A stretch of DNA of 64,000 nt from Thalassospira lucentensis. Its GTDB lineage: Bacteria; Pseudomonadota; Alphaproteobacteria; Rhodospirillales; Thalassospiraceae. Every line of letters starts with the position of its first letter. The stretch's first letter is position 1. The notes below the pieces were generated by a model. The model searched no databases, was not told the DNA's origin, and worked only from the letters and a program-made list of their open reading frames with translations. The stretch covers positions 1-64,000 of the forward strand of contig NZ_JAATOV010000003.1 in assembly GCF_011806425.1 (NCBI RefSeq). Reading direction: 5' to 3'. Of this stretch, positions 10,173 through 18,577 are shown one piece after another. Both the position numbers and the translations under genes were made by a program.

Positions 10173-11129
10173 ATGAATTTCACGCTGAAACAGCTTCAGT
10201 ATGTTCAAACAGCAGCAGATCATCGATCTATCTCGTCAGCTGCACAAAAACTAAATATTTCTCCTTCTTCCATCGGGGCTGCAATTGATGGGTTCGAGCA
10301 GCGCTTTGAAATTCAGATTTTTGTAAGACAGCCCAGTAAAGGGTTGATTTTGACCCCGCCCGGCAAGATTTTGATCGAAAAGATCCGCCATCTCCTTTTA
10401 GAAGCTGAAACCTTTGATGCACAGATTTCTGGGCATGATGAAAGTCTGGTTGGCGAATTGATTGTTGGCTGTTTTGCGCCGATCACACCCCATATTTTGC
10501 CCTTGATTGTCCGGGCAATGAAAAGCCGCTTTCCCGGTCTGACCATTCGAATACTTGAAGGTGACCTCAGAGAGGTTAATGGTTTTCTCGAAAGTGGTTC
10601 TGCGGAAATTGCATTGGGCTATGATCTTGGTCTACCCGAAGGAATATCGTTTACGAAGCTTGGTGAAGTCCGACCGCATGCTATTTTCAGTACGTCCGAT
10701 CCGTTGGCAACACGCAAAAGCGTATCTATTAGGGAATTGGTTGGTCCGCCGATGATCCTGCTTGATCTGCCGGAATCACGTACGTATTTCGATCTTCTTT
10801 TTTCCTACTGTCGTGAAACACCGAACATCGCCTTTCGAACCGGAACATATGAAACAGTCCGCAGCTTGGTTGCGGCAGACATGGGCTTTTCGATCCTTAA
10901 CCTCCGCCCAGTCATTGATCAGACATATACCGGCAATGAAGTTGTTTGCGTCCCGATTGAGGAAGATTTGCCTGCACCTTCAATAGGATTTGGCTTTCGG
11001 ATAAGGGATTATATCTCGCCGGCGGCACGTGAATTTGCCGAAGAATGCAAGCGCGTCTTCGCAACCGAAAGGGTGGCAAGCATGTTTGTGCCGCAATATT
11101 CGGGCGATCCTGTTCTTCAAGGTGATTAG
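10173..11129 (+). CDS. LysR-family transcriptional regulator
   Basis: 318 residues. The N-terminal winged helix-turn-helix (residues ~1-60: FTLKQLQYVQTAADHRSISSAAQKLNISPSSIGAAIDGFE, in part) is followed by the periplasmic-binding-like effector domain. It is transcribed divergently from the amidase-peptide transporter operon, the classic arrangement for a LysR activator of its neighbour. The inducer is probably the imported compound or its breakdown product. A hairpin 109 bases downstream can end its transcript. Confidence 0.92.
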   Translation: MNFTLKQLQYVQTAADHRSISSAAQKLNISPSSIGAAIDGFEQRFEIQIFVRQPSKGLILTPPGKILIEKIRHLLLEAETFDAQISGHDESLVGELIVGCFAPITPHILPLIVRAMKSRFPGLTIRILEGDLREVNGFLESGSAEIALGYDLGLPEGISFTKLGEVRPHAIFSTSDPLATRKSVSIRELVGPPMILLDLPESRTYFDLLFSYCRETPNIAFRTGTYETVRSLVAADMGFSILNLRPVIDQTYTGNEVVCVPIEEDLPAPSIGFGFRIRDYISPAAREFAEECKRVFATERVASMFVPQYSGDPVLQGD

Positions 11130-11237
11130 TTCTACAGTACGCCTGATGCAACGCAAACATCATGCAAAACCAAGTCCATGGAGCAATGTTCGCACCCTAA
11201 ATTACGATCATGCAATCTCGTCCAAATCTCAAGATAG

Positions 11238-11278
11238 CGGCAAAGTAGTTGTGCAAAATCTGACTACCTACTTTGCCG
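11238..11278. terminator. Convergent terminator between lysR and unknown gene
   Basis: A perfect 11-bp stem CGGCAAAGTAG / CTACTTTGCCG with a 19-base loop, placed between two converging genes. T runs are weak. It probably acts for both transcripts. Confidence 0.55.
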
Positions 11279-11309
11279 GTTTCCTGTGCGCAGTGCCTTT
11301 AGCCTTCGA

Positions 11310-12428
11310 TTAGTTTCTTTTCCTGTTTTCGGCTTCCATAGCACCAACCTCGTAGGCTGCAATGCTAAGGACCGCTTTTACCACAGCATCCCGATGGTTC
11401 AATTGAACCCGAACCATGCCGTCTTCAACGGTTTTGCTCGCGTCATTCACGACATGGGTTAACTGCGTGATAATGAAATTATTGATCGCCGCGGTTTTTT
11501 CCCGCGTCCCGCCAAGCAGGCTCATATTCAGGGTATCTATCGCGGTCGCAATGTTGTGTTTGAGGGCTGCGTCCTGGTTGGGGTTGCGCACGGTGATTTC
11601 GTTTGGGGCACCGGCAACACAGAAAGTTTCGCCGATATGTCGCAAGTCATTTACAATCGCGGTAAGTTCTTGCGTCGTCTTCGTCGCTAAAAAGTTAGGG
11701 TTTTGCTTCATCTGGTCAACATAATCCTGACCCGCATCGACAAGCCCAACAGCAGCAGGTTCATGCATCAATTGTGTTACCACGTTATGCAAATGTGGAA
11801 CTTGTTGCAGGCTTTTATAGTTGGTCAGTGCGGTGCGTGCGATTATATCGCCACGCTCGGTGACGTCATTGACAAGATCATTCATGCTCGGGCCATGGAT
11901 CCCTCGCGCCTGTGCATTGCTTTCATCACGATGGACGAATTCAAATTCATTGGGCACACCGCTTAACTGAGTTTGTCTTCCTGCGGCGTGTTGCTGTATT
12001 TGGGGCGCCGCGCTATGCACAGAACCATCATCTTCAACATCGTCGTCCAGAATAAACTGAATTTCGAGTGGGTGGTTCTCCGCCGTTGCGTGTACCTCAT
12101 TCATCAAGGTTTGCATCTCACCGGTTGAGAAAAGTTTGGTCGGAGAATTCCAGTTCTTTTCCGCAAGTTTTTCCTGCAGCGCTGCCAAGCCGTCACCAAT
12201 GCGAACTTTACTAGCCTGTTTCCTTAGGTTCTCGAGCTGCGCGGTATGGGTCGTTTTTTGTTTGCCCCGGAGCCAAGTGAATGTTTTCTGGAATCTCGTC
12301 AGACCTTTAAGTGGAAGCTCGTCACGAGCTCTGTCTGCGTCAGGGTTTGGGATGGTGAGCGCCTCAGTATCGACTGAAGAGGTGCGCTCTGATTGAATAG
12401 TGGGTTGCGATCGACCGATTGATGGCAT
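11310..12428 (-). CDS. Unrecognised protein with polar, flexible N-terminus
   Basis: 372 residues from the ATG at 12428, chosen because GGGAGG sits 5-6 bases upstream; a longer frame has no such support. I do not recognise a family. There is no signal peptide or membrane helix. The first ~50 residues are Ser/Thr/Pro-rich and probably disordered (starting MPSIGRSQPTIQSERTSSV). A charged, mostly helical middle follows, then an all-helical C-terminal half with evenly spaced Leu/Val (LHNVVTQLMHEPAAVGL, INNFIITQLTHVVNDA). Base composition is lower in GC than the flanking genes. This style is seen in secreted effectors, but no secretion genes are nearby, so that is only a guess. Confidence 0.6.
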   Translation of the reverse strand: MPSIGRSQPTIQSERTSSVDTEALTIPNPDADRARDELPLKGLTRFQKTFTWLRGKQKTTHTAQLENLRKQASKVRIGDGLAALQEKLAEKNWNSPTKLFSTGEMQTLMNEVHATAENHPLEIQFILDDDVEDDGSVHSAAPQIQQHAAGRQTQLSGVPNEFEFVHRDESNAQARGIHGPSMNDLVNDVTERGDIIARTALTNYKSLQQVPHLHNVVTQLMHEPAAVGLVDAGQDYVDQMKQNPNFLATKTTQELTAIVNDLRHIGETFCVAGAPNEITVRNPNQDAALKHNIATAIDTLNMSLLGGTREKTAAINNFIITQLTHVVNDASKTVEDGMVRVQLNHRDAVVKAVLSIAAYEVGAMEAENRKRN

Positions 12429-12752
12429 TGTAACCTCCCGCTTTACGGTTCGTTGTATGCGAATGCAGTTCTTCATTGGTTACACGACCGCAAGAATGGT
12501 TCCGTCGGCGCAGTTTTTCTGTGTGCGGGAAAGAGTTGTTATTGGTGCTTGGGGCGCGATAGGCAGGGTTCATGACGCCGAAAGTTCGGGCCAAAACACC
12601 TATGGCATAAACCGAAAAACACTTTTGCAAAGACACAAAGCGAAGCTCGAGAAACCTTAGCAAAGCAAGGTTTAGGGGCTCAATAGGTCAGATGTTGGGG
12701 GAGGTGGCACCGTATACCGAAAGTAAAACAAACTGCCTTTGGTACGGGGGCA
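12429..12752. other. Intergenic stretch upstream of the unknown gene
   Basis: About 320 bases without a supported gene. It must contain the promoter for the minus-strand gene ending at 11310 and the 3' end of the GntR gene transcript. An imperfect inverted repeat around 12710-12746 could be the GntR gene's terminator but has bulges. Confidence 0.35.
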
Positions 12753-13523
12753 TCAAGCCTGCATTTCGCACTTTGGATCTGGTGATGCTTCGCGCAGGCT
12801 CGCGAGGTAATCTTGGCTGATGTCATGCACCGCCATGATGTGGGCATAAAGAAGTTCTTCGGTCGTCTTGTGATCCCCACGCAAAATCGCATCGACAATG
12901 CTTTGGTGTTCTGCGTGTGAAGATGCCAGCCGCGGAAGGCTTTGGAATTGCACCCGCCGGAACGGGGCAACGCGCCGCCGTACAGAAAGGGTAACATCGA
13001 CCAAAACATCGTTATGGGTCCCGCGATAAAGTGTGTTGTGAAAGGCGCGGTTTTGGGTCTCATACGCCGCGCGATCACCCAGCCGCACAGTTTGGGCCAT
13101 GTCGTGATGCAGTTTATCAAGATCATAGCGTTCTTTGCTGGTCATGCGTTTGGCAGCAAGACGTCCGCACATGCTTTCAAGCTCAGCCATGCTTTCAAAC
13201 ATTGCGGTTAACCGTTCCGGGGTCGCAAGCGAGACATACACGCCTTTGTTGGGGATTTTTTCTGCCAATTCACTTGCGGTAAGCATGTGCAGGGCTTCGC
13301 GGACCGGGGTGCGCGAAACGCCAAACCGTTTGGCCAGAAGAACCTCTTCAAGGCGTTGGCCAGGGGCCAGCTTTCCCGCAACAATATCGTCTTCCAGGGA
13401 CTGACATAGATGATGGGCAATGCCAAGTTGCTCGCTCTGGTCAGAAGAACTGCCTTGGGAAGCAGAGGAAGGCTTGGCAGATATTGCAGACGCGCCATCG
13501 CGCTTCTGATTTACGTCGGTCAT
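12753..13523 (-). CDS. GntR-family regulator, FCD subfamily
   Basis: 256 residues from the ATG at 13523; the longer frame begins with TTG. After a Ser-rich leader of ~30 residues comes the winged helix (LCQSLEDDIVAGKLAPGQRLEE, VSRTPVREALHMLTASELAEKIP), then an all-helical FCD ligand domain with the metal-binding histidine pattern (NRAFHNTLYRGTHN, HAEHQSIVDAI, HIMAVH). FCD regulators usually bind a sugar acid and release DNA. Its position beside the TRAP/dehydrogenase operon suggests control of that locus. A 12-bp palindrome upstream is a candidate autoregulatory site. Confidence 0.9.
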   Translation of the reverse strand: MTDVNQKRDGASAISAKPSSASQGSSSDQSEQLGIAHHLCQSLEDDIVAGKLAPGQRLEEVLLAKRFGVSRTPVREALHMLTASELAEKIPNKGVYVSLATPERLTAMFESMAELESMCGRLAAKRMTSKERYDLDKLHHDMAQTVRLGDRAAYETQNRAFHNTLYRGTHNDVLVDVTLSVRRRVAPFRRVQFQSLPRLASSHAEHQSIVDAILRGDHKTTEELLYAHIMAVHDISQDYLASLREASPDPKCEMQA

Positions 13524-13571
13524 CTGGCGTTTAAACCCTTTTTGCGAGGTTTGCTGGCTTCTTATGATGAC

Positions 13572-13583
13572 CCTGTATACAGG
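13572..13583. promoter_or_regulatory. Candidate GntR operator (perfect palindrome)
   Basis: CCTGTATACAGG, a perfect 12-bp palindrome 48 bases upstream of the GntR start. TGTATACA-centred dyads are typical of FCD-type GntR operators, so autoregulation is plausible. Not tested. Confidence 0.45.
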
Positions 13584-13774
13584 ATATCGCGGTAAAACCA
13601 AGCACTGCAATGGCGCGAAGAACCGCAGTTCCCCAGTCCGCCATCCTGCATGGATATGGGGACGGCGTTTGGGGATGTGAACCCTTACGCATCACAGCAT
13701 TTTAGGTCCGTCAATGACACGACGTGTGTTCGATGGAGGGGATTGGCTGGGGAGGGGGATTTGTGAGGTGCGGC

Positions 13775-13790
13775 GGGGCTTCAAAGCCCC
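13775..13790 (-). terminator. Hairpin after the TRAP-dehydrogenase operon
   Basis: GGGGCT / AGCCCC stem with a 4-base loop, 57 bases beyond the dehydrogenase stop codon. No T run follows on the minus strand, so it may be a processed 3' end rather than a full terminator. Confidence 0.4.
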
Positions 13791-13846
13791 AGTATAAAAG
13801 CACCGGCCATGCCGCACGCAAAATGCAACATGGCCGATTTGTCGGA

Positions 13847-14890
13847 TCAGCTTGCGAAGGAAAGCTGAACTTTTACCGATTTGTCGCGGTTACAGGCCGT
13901 CTCGATGGCTTTCTGGGCGTCTGCCACATCAAAGGTTTCTGTGATGATCGGCTTGACGTTAATCGCACCGGAATTGATCAAGTCGACGGCTTCGGCGAAT
14001 TCATGATGGAAGCGGAAGCTGCCGGTAAGGGTGATTTCCTTGGCAACCAGTGCATTGAACGAAACAGGCAATTCACCCGCAACGCCGACCTGTACCAAAA
14101 TGCCTTGCGGACGCAGTGTCGAGATTGCCGAACCCAGTGCGGCCGGGGCCGCAGAACATTCAAAGCAGACATCGAAATAGCCTTTGTCTGCTTCGTATTG
14201 TTTAAGCATCTCGCCATTCTGCGCGACATTGATGGTCTTGCTCGCCCCCATCTGGCGGGCGATATCAAGGGCAAAGTCCTTAAGGTCCGTCACCACGATT
14301 TCACTTGCACCGCCGCGTTTTGCCGCCGCAACGCATAAGCTGCCAATCGGGCCGGCACCGGTGACAAGGACCTTCTTGCCACGCAAATCACCGGCATGTG
14401 ACGCCGCATGAAGGCATACCGCCAACGGTTCGGCACAGGCAGCATCATTAAGCGCAACGTCGTCATTGATCGGAACACACTGGCTGGCCGGTACATTGAT
14501 CAAATCGCGGAACAGGCCCTGCATGTGCGGCATGGGCATGGCAGAACCAAAGAACCGCATGTTCAGGCAATGCTGATAAAGTTCTTCGGCGCAATATTTA
14601 CACGTGCCACATGGCTGACTGGGATTGATCGCGATCTTTTGCCCGGCGGACAAGCCAGAAACGTTTGAACCGGTTTCAACAATGGTGCCCGATGCTTCGT
14701 GCCCCAGAATGATCGGTTCACGCACCCGGATCAGGCCAATGCCCCCATCAAAGTAATAATGCATGTCCGATCCGCATACGCCCCCGGCACCCACACGGAC
14801 AAGGACTTCGTCCTTGGCAGGGGCGGCGACGGTTTCAGTTTCAATGCGCAGATCATTTTGGCCGTAAAGGCGGCACACACGGGTTTGCAT
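13847..14890 (-). CDS. Zinc alcohol dehydrogenase, L-idonate/L-gulonate 5-dehydrogenase type
   Basis: 347 residues of the medium-chain dehydrogenase family. Zinc-site residues are visible: GGVCGSDMHYY (catalytic Cys), GHEASGTI (His-Glu) and the structural-zinc loop CGTCKYCAEELYQHC. The Rossmann fold shows VTGAGPIGSLCVAAAKRGGA. The N-terminal half matches L-idonate 5-dehydrogenases best. It would oxidise C5 of a six-carbon sugar acid with NAD(P)+. It is the last gene of the TRAP operon, 7 bases after dctM, and faces the uxuA-uxuB-kdgK operon, which suggests oxidation of L-gulonate to D-fructuronate (inference). Confidence 0.82.
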   Translation of the reverse strand: MQTRVCRLYGQNDLRIETETVAAPAKDEVLVRVGAGGVCGSDMHYYFDGGIGLIRVREPIILGHEASGTIVETGSNVSGLSAGQKIAINPSQPCGTCKYCAEELYQHCLNMRFFGSAMPMPHMQGLFRDLINVPASQCVPINDDVALNDAACAEPLAVCLHAASHAGDLRGKKVLVTGAGPIGSLCVAAAKRGGASEIVVTDLKDFALDIARQMGASKTINVAQNGEMLKQYEADKGYFDVCFECSAAPAALGSAISTLRPQGILVQVGVAGELPVSFNALVAKEITLTGSFRFHHEFAEAVDLINSGAINVKPIITETFDVADAQKAIETACNRDKSVKVQLSFAS

Positions 14891-14897
14891 TGGAAAA

Positions 14898-16172
14898 TTA
14901 CTCCATCAAGGACGGCAGCCACGTTGAGAGCGCCGGAATATAGGAAACAAGGAACAGAATGACGATGTTGGTCAGCAGGAACGGCGCCAATGCGCGGATC
15001 ACGGTCGTAACCGGCGCTTTGGCAATGTTCGCACAGATAAACATGCAGATACCAACCGGCGGGGTCGTCAGACCAATCATAAGGTTAAGCACCGCAAAGA
15101 CCGCAAAGTGGATCGGATCGATCCCGACATTGGTCGCAAGGGTCAGAAGCGGCACAAACAAAATGATCAACGCCGCAATGGTTTCCATGAACATGCCAAC
15201 AATCAACAGCACGAGATTGATCAGCAAGATCACGGCGTATTTGTTATCGGTAATCGACAACACGCCGTTTGAAATCATCTGCGGAATGCGTTCGGATACC
15301 AAAATCCAGCCAAACACGTTGGCAAGACCGACAAGGGCAAGAATGGCCGCAGCCGTCACCGCACTGTCGATGATGATTTTGGGAACCTTACGAAGCGGAA
15401 GGTCGCGGTAAATAAAGCAGCCAACCACAAAGGCATAAATACTGGCGATCACGGCGGTTTCAGTCGGGGTGGCAATACCACTCAGCAAACCGCCAACAAT
15501 CAGACCTGTCATGGCAAGCGCCCAGAACGCGCCGACAAAGGATTTGCCAAGTTCGCCAAAGCCCTGCCAAGGCTGATGGGGGAAACCCCGTTTCACCGCA
15601 ATGATGTAGCAGGTCACCATCATGGCAAGTCCCATCAGGATGCCCGGAATGGCACCTGCAATGAACATCTTGCCAACTGAAATACCCGAAAGGGCACCGA
15701 CAATGATCATCGGCATGCTCGGCGGGATGATAGGACCAACAGTCGATGACGCCGCGGTTACCGCCGCCGAAAATGCTGGCGTATAGCCCGCGCGAACCAT
15801 GCCCGGGATCATCATGCCGCCAATTGACGCCGCATCGGCAACCGCCGTACCGGAAATGCCGCCAAACAGCATGGAACCGGTAACGTTGGTCAGGCCAAGC
15901 CCACCACGCATCCAGCCAACCAGCGCATTGGCAAATCGCACAATGCGCGGCGTAATGCCGCCACTGTTCATCAGATTACCGGCAAGAATAAAGCCTGGAA
16001 TGCACAAAAGAACAAAGACATCCATGCCCGCAAACATTTTCTGCGGGATCACAACCAGCGGGATGCCTTCAAGCAATAAATAACAAAGCGAAGAAAGGCC
16101 AAGGGTGACGGCAACCGGAAGGCCGATCACAAGACCAAGCGCGAAAACGCCAAGGAGAATAGCGAGGCTCAT
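14898..16172 (-). CDS. TRAP transporter large permease (DctM family)
   Basis: 424 residues, about 12 hydrophobic segments. Family markers include GIPLVVIPQKMFAGMD near the N-terminus, the GGISGTAVADAASIGGMMIPGM loop, and IIPPSMPMI. It uses the sodium gradient to move a sugar acid delivered by the periplasmic binding protein. It overlaps dctQ by 4 bases. Confidence 0.94.
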   Translation of the reverse strand: MSLAILLGVFALGLVIGLPVAVTLGLSSLCYLLLEGIPLVVIPQKMFAGMDVFVLLCIPGFILAGNLMNSGGITPRIVRFANALVGWMRGGLGLTNVTGSMLFGGISGTAVADAASIGGMMIPGMVRAGYTPAFSAAVTAASSTVGPIIPPSMPMIIVGALSGISVGKMFIAGAIPGILMGLAMMVTCYIIAVKRGFPHQPWQGFGELGKSFVGAFWALAMTGLIVGGLLSGIATPTETAVIASIYAFVVGCFIYRDLPLRKVPKIIIDSAVTAAAILALVGLANVFGWILVSERIPQMISNGVLSITDNKYAVILLINLVLLIVGMFMETIAALIILFVPLLTLATNVGIDPIHFAVFAVLNLMIGLTTPPVGICMFICANIAKAPVTTVIRALAPFLLTNIVILFLVSYIPALSTWLPSLME

Positions 16173-16678
16173 GGCAAATCCTTCGTCGTATCTTCAGGTC
16201 GTCCGTCTGACACGCCGGTAATGATGCGTATCATGCGAAGGACCGCAAAAAGACAGAGCACAGCGAGAAGAATGAAAACGGTGGCATGAATAAAGTCCAT
16301 CCGAACACCCAGTGCCGGGGACGTCTGAAGCACGCCGATGGAGACAAACCTCCAGGCCGGTGACAGCAAGAGCAGGCAAAAAGCAGCTGTTAATCCCGCT
16401 GACACGAACATCAAGGTGCGTTGGACAGGGGGCGGCAACATCTCGCAAACAATGTCGACATTGACCAATTCACCATTGCGAAATGAAAGACCAACCCCGA
16501 ATGCGGCCATAAACAGCAATGCATGGCGGGTGAGTTCTTCGGTCCAGACCGGCGAACTTGCCAAGAACGTCCTTGAAAAGACCTGGACCATCACAGTGGC
16601 GATCAGAATGCCAAATGCGCAGCCTGTTCCGATCCGGCACAATGCAATGATGAATGCATATAATCTTGCAGAGAACAC
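16169..16678 (-). CDS. TRAP transporter small permease (DctQ family)
   Basis: 169 residues with four membrane helices and the family motif WTEELTRHALLFMAAFGVGLSFRNGELVNVD. It begins with GTG at 16678, preceded by GGGGAAG. It forms the membrane complex with the DctM subunit that overlaps its stop codon. It is separated from the binding-protein gene by a hairpin that probably lowers its expression. Confidence 0.92.
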   Translation of the reverse strand: MFSARLYAFIIALCRIGTGCAFGILIATVMVQVFSRTFLASSPVWTEELTRHALLFMAAFGVGLSFRNGELVNVDIVCEMLPPPVQRTLMFVSAGLTAAFCLLLLSPAWRFVSIGVLQTSPALGVRMDFIHATVFILLAVLCLFAVLRMIRIITGVSDGRPEDTTKDLP

Positions 16679-16694
16679 GTTACTTCCCCGTCAC

Positions 16695-16728
16695 AAAAAA
16701 GGTTCGGCCGCGAAAACGCGACCGAACC
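16695..16728 (-). terminator. Hairpin with T run between dctP and dctQ (attenuator)
   Basis: A 12-position stem GGTTCGGcCGCG / CGCGaCCGAACC (one mismatch) with an AAAA loop. On the minus strand it ends in six T residues, so it looks like a real but leaky terminator. It lies 8 bases after the dctP stop codon and would give more binding protein than permease. Confidence 0.7.
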
Positions 16729-16736
16729 GGCAGAAT

Positions 16737-17714
16737 TTACTGTGCGAAAAGTTCTTCGACAATCGGACGAATTTCGTCAGACACGTTGGCAAGAACGGCG
16801 TCTTTTGCCTTGGCGGCAAAGGCCTGCTTGTCGACTTCAACAAAGGTCATGCCTTTGTCCTGAAGTTCTTTGGTCAGACGTTCTTCATCAGCAGAAAACA
16901 GACCGCGCTCATAGGCTTGTGCACGTTTTGCTGCTTCTTTGACGGCTGCTTTGTCTTCATCAGACAGTTCCGCCCAGGTCAGTTCCGAAATGGTCAGATA
17001 GATCCACGAACGAACATGCTCGGTTTTGTTGACGAATTTCTGAACTTCGTCAAAGCTTGCGGAGTCAATCAGCGCCAGCGGGTTTTCCTGGGCGTCAATT
17101 GCACCAGCCTGAAGCGAGGTAAAGACCTCAGAAAACGCCATCGGGGTTGGCTGTGCGCCCAATGATTTCCAAACGTCAACAAACAGCGGCACGTTCGGCA
17201 CACGCAGTTTCAAACCATTAAGATCATCTGGGGATTTGATTTCGCGGTTCGAGGTCAGGTTACGCGGACCACGGGCAAAATAAGCAACCGGGCGAATTTG
17301 GGCTTTTTCAATGATCTGCTGTTCGATCTTGCCACCGATTTCACCGCCAGCAACCGCATCCATATCTTCAAGCGTCTGATAGGCATAAGGCACAGCGAGA
17401 AGGGCGGCCATCGGTGCCCAGTTCTGCAGGCTTTCGCCGGTAATGGTCATGTCGACGGTGCCAAGCTGCATGCCGTTGATCAGATCAATTTCTTTGCCAA
17501 GCGTTTCATTCGGGAACACTTCAACTGCGATGCGGCCATCGGTCAGGGTTGAAAGTTCTTCGCCAAATTTAAGAGCCGCTTTGTGCCAAGCGTTCTGCTC
17601 GTTGGCAAGGTGGCCAAGCTTCAAGGTCATCTCAGCCGCGACGGCCGAATTGGTCATCATCAAAGCCGTTGCACCGGCTAAAATGAGTCTCTTGGTGGTT
17701 TTCATTGTAAGCAT
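16737..17714 (-). CDS. TRAP transporter substrate-binding protein (DctP family)
   Basis: 325 residues. A signal peptide is followed by the DctP fold: LGHLANEQNAWHKAALKFGEEL, the conserved ARGPRNLTSNREIKSPDDLNGLKLRVPNVPLFVDVWKSLGAQP region (which holds the carboxylate-binding Arg of the family) and AFSEVFTSLQAGAIDAQENP. It binds an organic acid in the periplasm. Flanking genes for fructuronate, mannonate and KDG handling point to a hexuronate or aldonate ligand. The ATG at 17714 has GGGAGG five bases upstream. Confidence 0.94.
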   Translation of the reverse strand: MLTMKTTKRLILAGATALMMTNSAVAAEMTLKLGHLANEQNAWHKAALKFGEELSTLTDGRIAVEVFPNETLGKEIDLINGMQLGTVDMTITGESLQNWAPMAALLAVPYAYQTLEDMDAVAGGEIGGKIEQQIIEKAQIRPVAYFARGPRNLTSNREIKSPDDLNGLKLRVPNVPLFVDVWKSLGAQPTPMAFSEVFTSLQAGAIDAQENPLALIDSASFDEVQKFVNKTEHVRSWIYLTISELTWAELSDEDKAAVKEAAKRAQAYERGLFSADEERLTKELQDKGMTFVEVDKQAFAAKAKDAVLANVSDEIRPIVEELFAQ

Positions 17715-17741
17715 CGTATCCTCCCTGTTTTGGTTGATGCC

Positions 17742-18452
17742 TTAGGGTGACGACGTAAAATCGACGTCATCAAAAAGCTCCGCTCTGGAGCGTGAAATGT
17801 CAGGCAGCGTATGCAGAATTTCGCGTAAATGTTCGCGCATGGCTTCGCTTGCTGCTTCTGGATTTTTGGATGTGATGGCCGAAACAATGCGCACATGCTG
17901 GGCAATGATTTCTTCCATCGGAAACTGGAAATAGCTGAGATATCGAACACGGTCGAGCTGGGCCCGCACGTCTTCGACAACCTTCCACGCGTATGTTTTG
18001 CCTGCCGCCTCGGCAAGGCAGTGGTGGAATTCGTGATCAAGTTTCAAAAAGGCATCCGCGTCGCCTTTCTCAGCCTTTTTCTGCTCAACGATCAGTTGCT
18101 CAAGACGTTCTAGAAACTGGTCGTCGGGCTCTTGGGCGACAAAGCTGGCGATATCTGATTCGATGGCTTCTCGGACAAAACGCGCATCAAGAACAGCCGC
18201 CACCGAAATCTTGCGCACATAAGTTCCCCGTTGCGGGCGAACTTCCACAAGGCCCTGATCGGCCAGTTTGATGAAAGCTTCGCGCACGGGCTGGCGGCTT
18301 ATGTTGTAGGACTTCGCAAGTTCGGCTTCTGACAGACGCATACCGGGCAACAGGTCCGTGCTCACGATCCGTTCGCGTATGATGCGATGGATCTGTGGGC
18401 CAACGGCCAGATCATTTGTGATTTCCCAGTCGTTCTGTCGGGGATCGCCCAT
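17742..18452 (-). CDS. GntR-family regulator, FCD subfamily (hexuronate locus)
   Basis: 236 residues from the ATG at 18452, which has GGAGAG at good spacing; two upstream in-frame starts lack one. The winged helix (IHRIIRERIVSTDLLPGMRL, ISRQPVREAFIKLADQGLVEVRP) is followed by an FCD domain with the expected His pattern (LDHEFHHCLAEAAG, HVRIVSAI, REHLREIL). It is encoded first in the TRAP operon and divergent from uxuA, so it most likely represses both operons in the absence of a uronate-derived ligand. Confidence 0.9.
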   Translation of the reverse strand: MGDPRQNDWEITNDLAVGPQIHRIIRERIVSTDLLPGMRLSEAELAKSYNISRQPVREAFIKLADQGLVEVRPQRGTYVRKISVAAVLDARFVREAIESDIASFVAQEPDDQFLERLEQLIVEQKKAEKGDADAFLKLDHEFHHCLAEAAGKTYAWKVVEDVRAQLDRVRYLSYFQFPMEEIIAQHVRIVSAITSKNPEAASEAMREHLREILHTLPDISRSRAELFDDVDFTSSP

Positions 18453-18483
18453 TAATCTCTCCTTGCTTTTCTCAGTCATGATG

Positions 18484-18498
18484 CATACTACCATACTA
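18484..18498. promoter_or_regulatory. Candidate operator between gntR and uxuA
   Basis: CATACTA is repeated directly at 18484-18490 and 18492-18498, one base apart, inside the 125-base divergent promoter region. It is the only clear repeat there and is a candidate binding site for the adjacent GntR regulator. Weak evidence. Confidence 0.3.
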
Positions 18499-18577
18499 GT
18501 CAACAAATTTATAGAACAGCACTCCGCATAGCTCTATATTGAGTGTCTCACACACCAAGCAAGACAGAGAGAAACGC

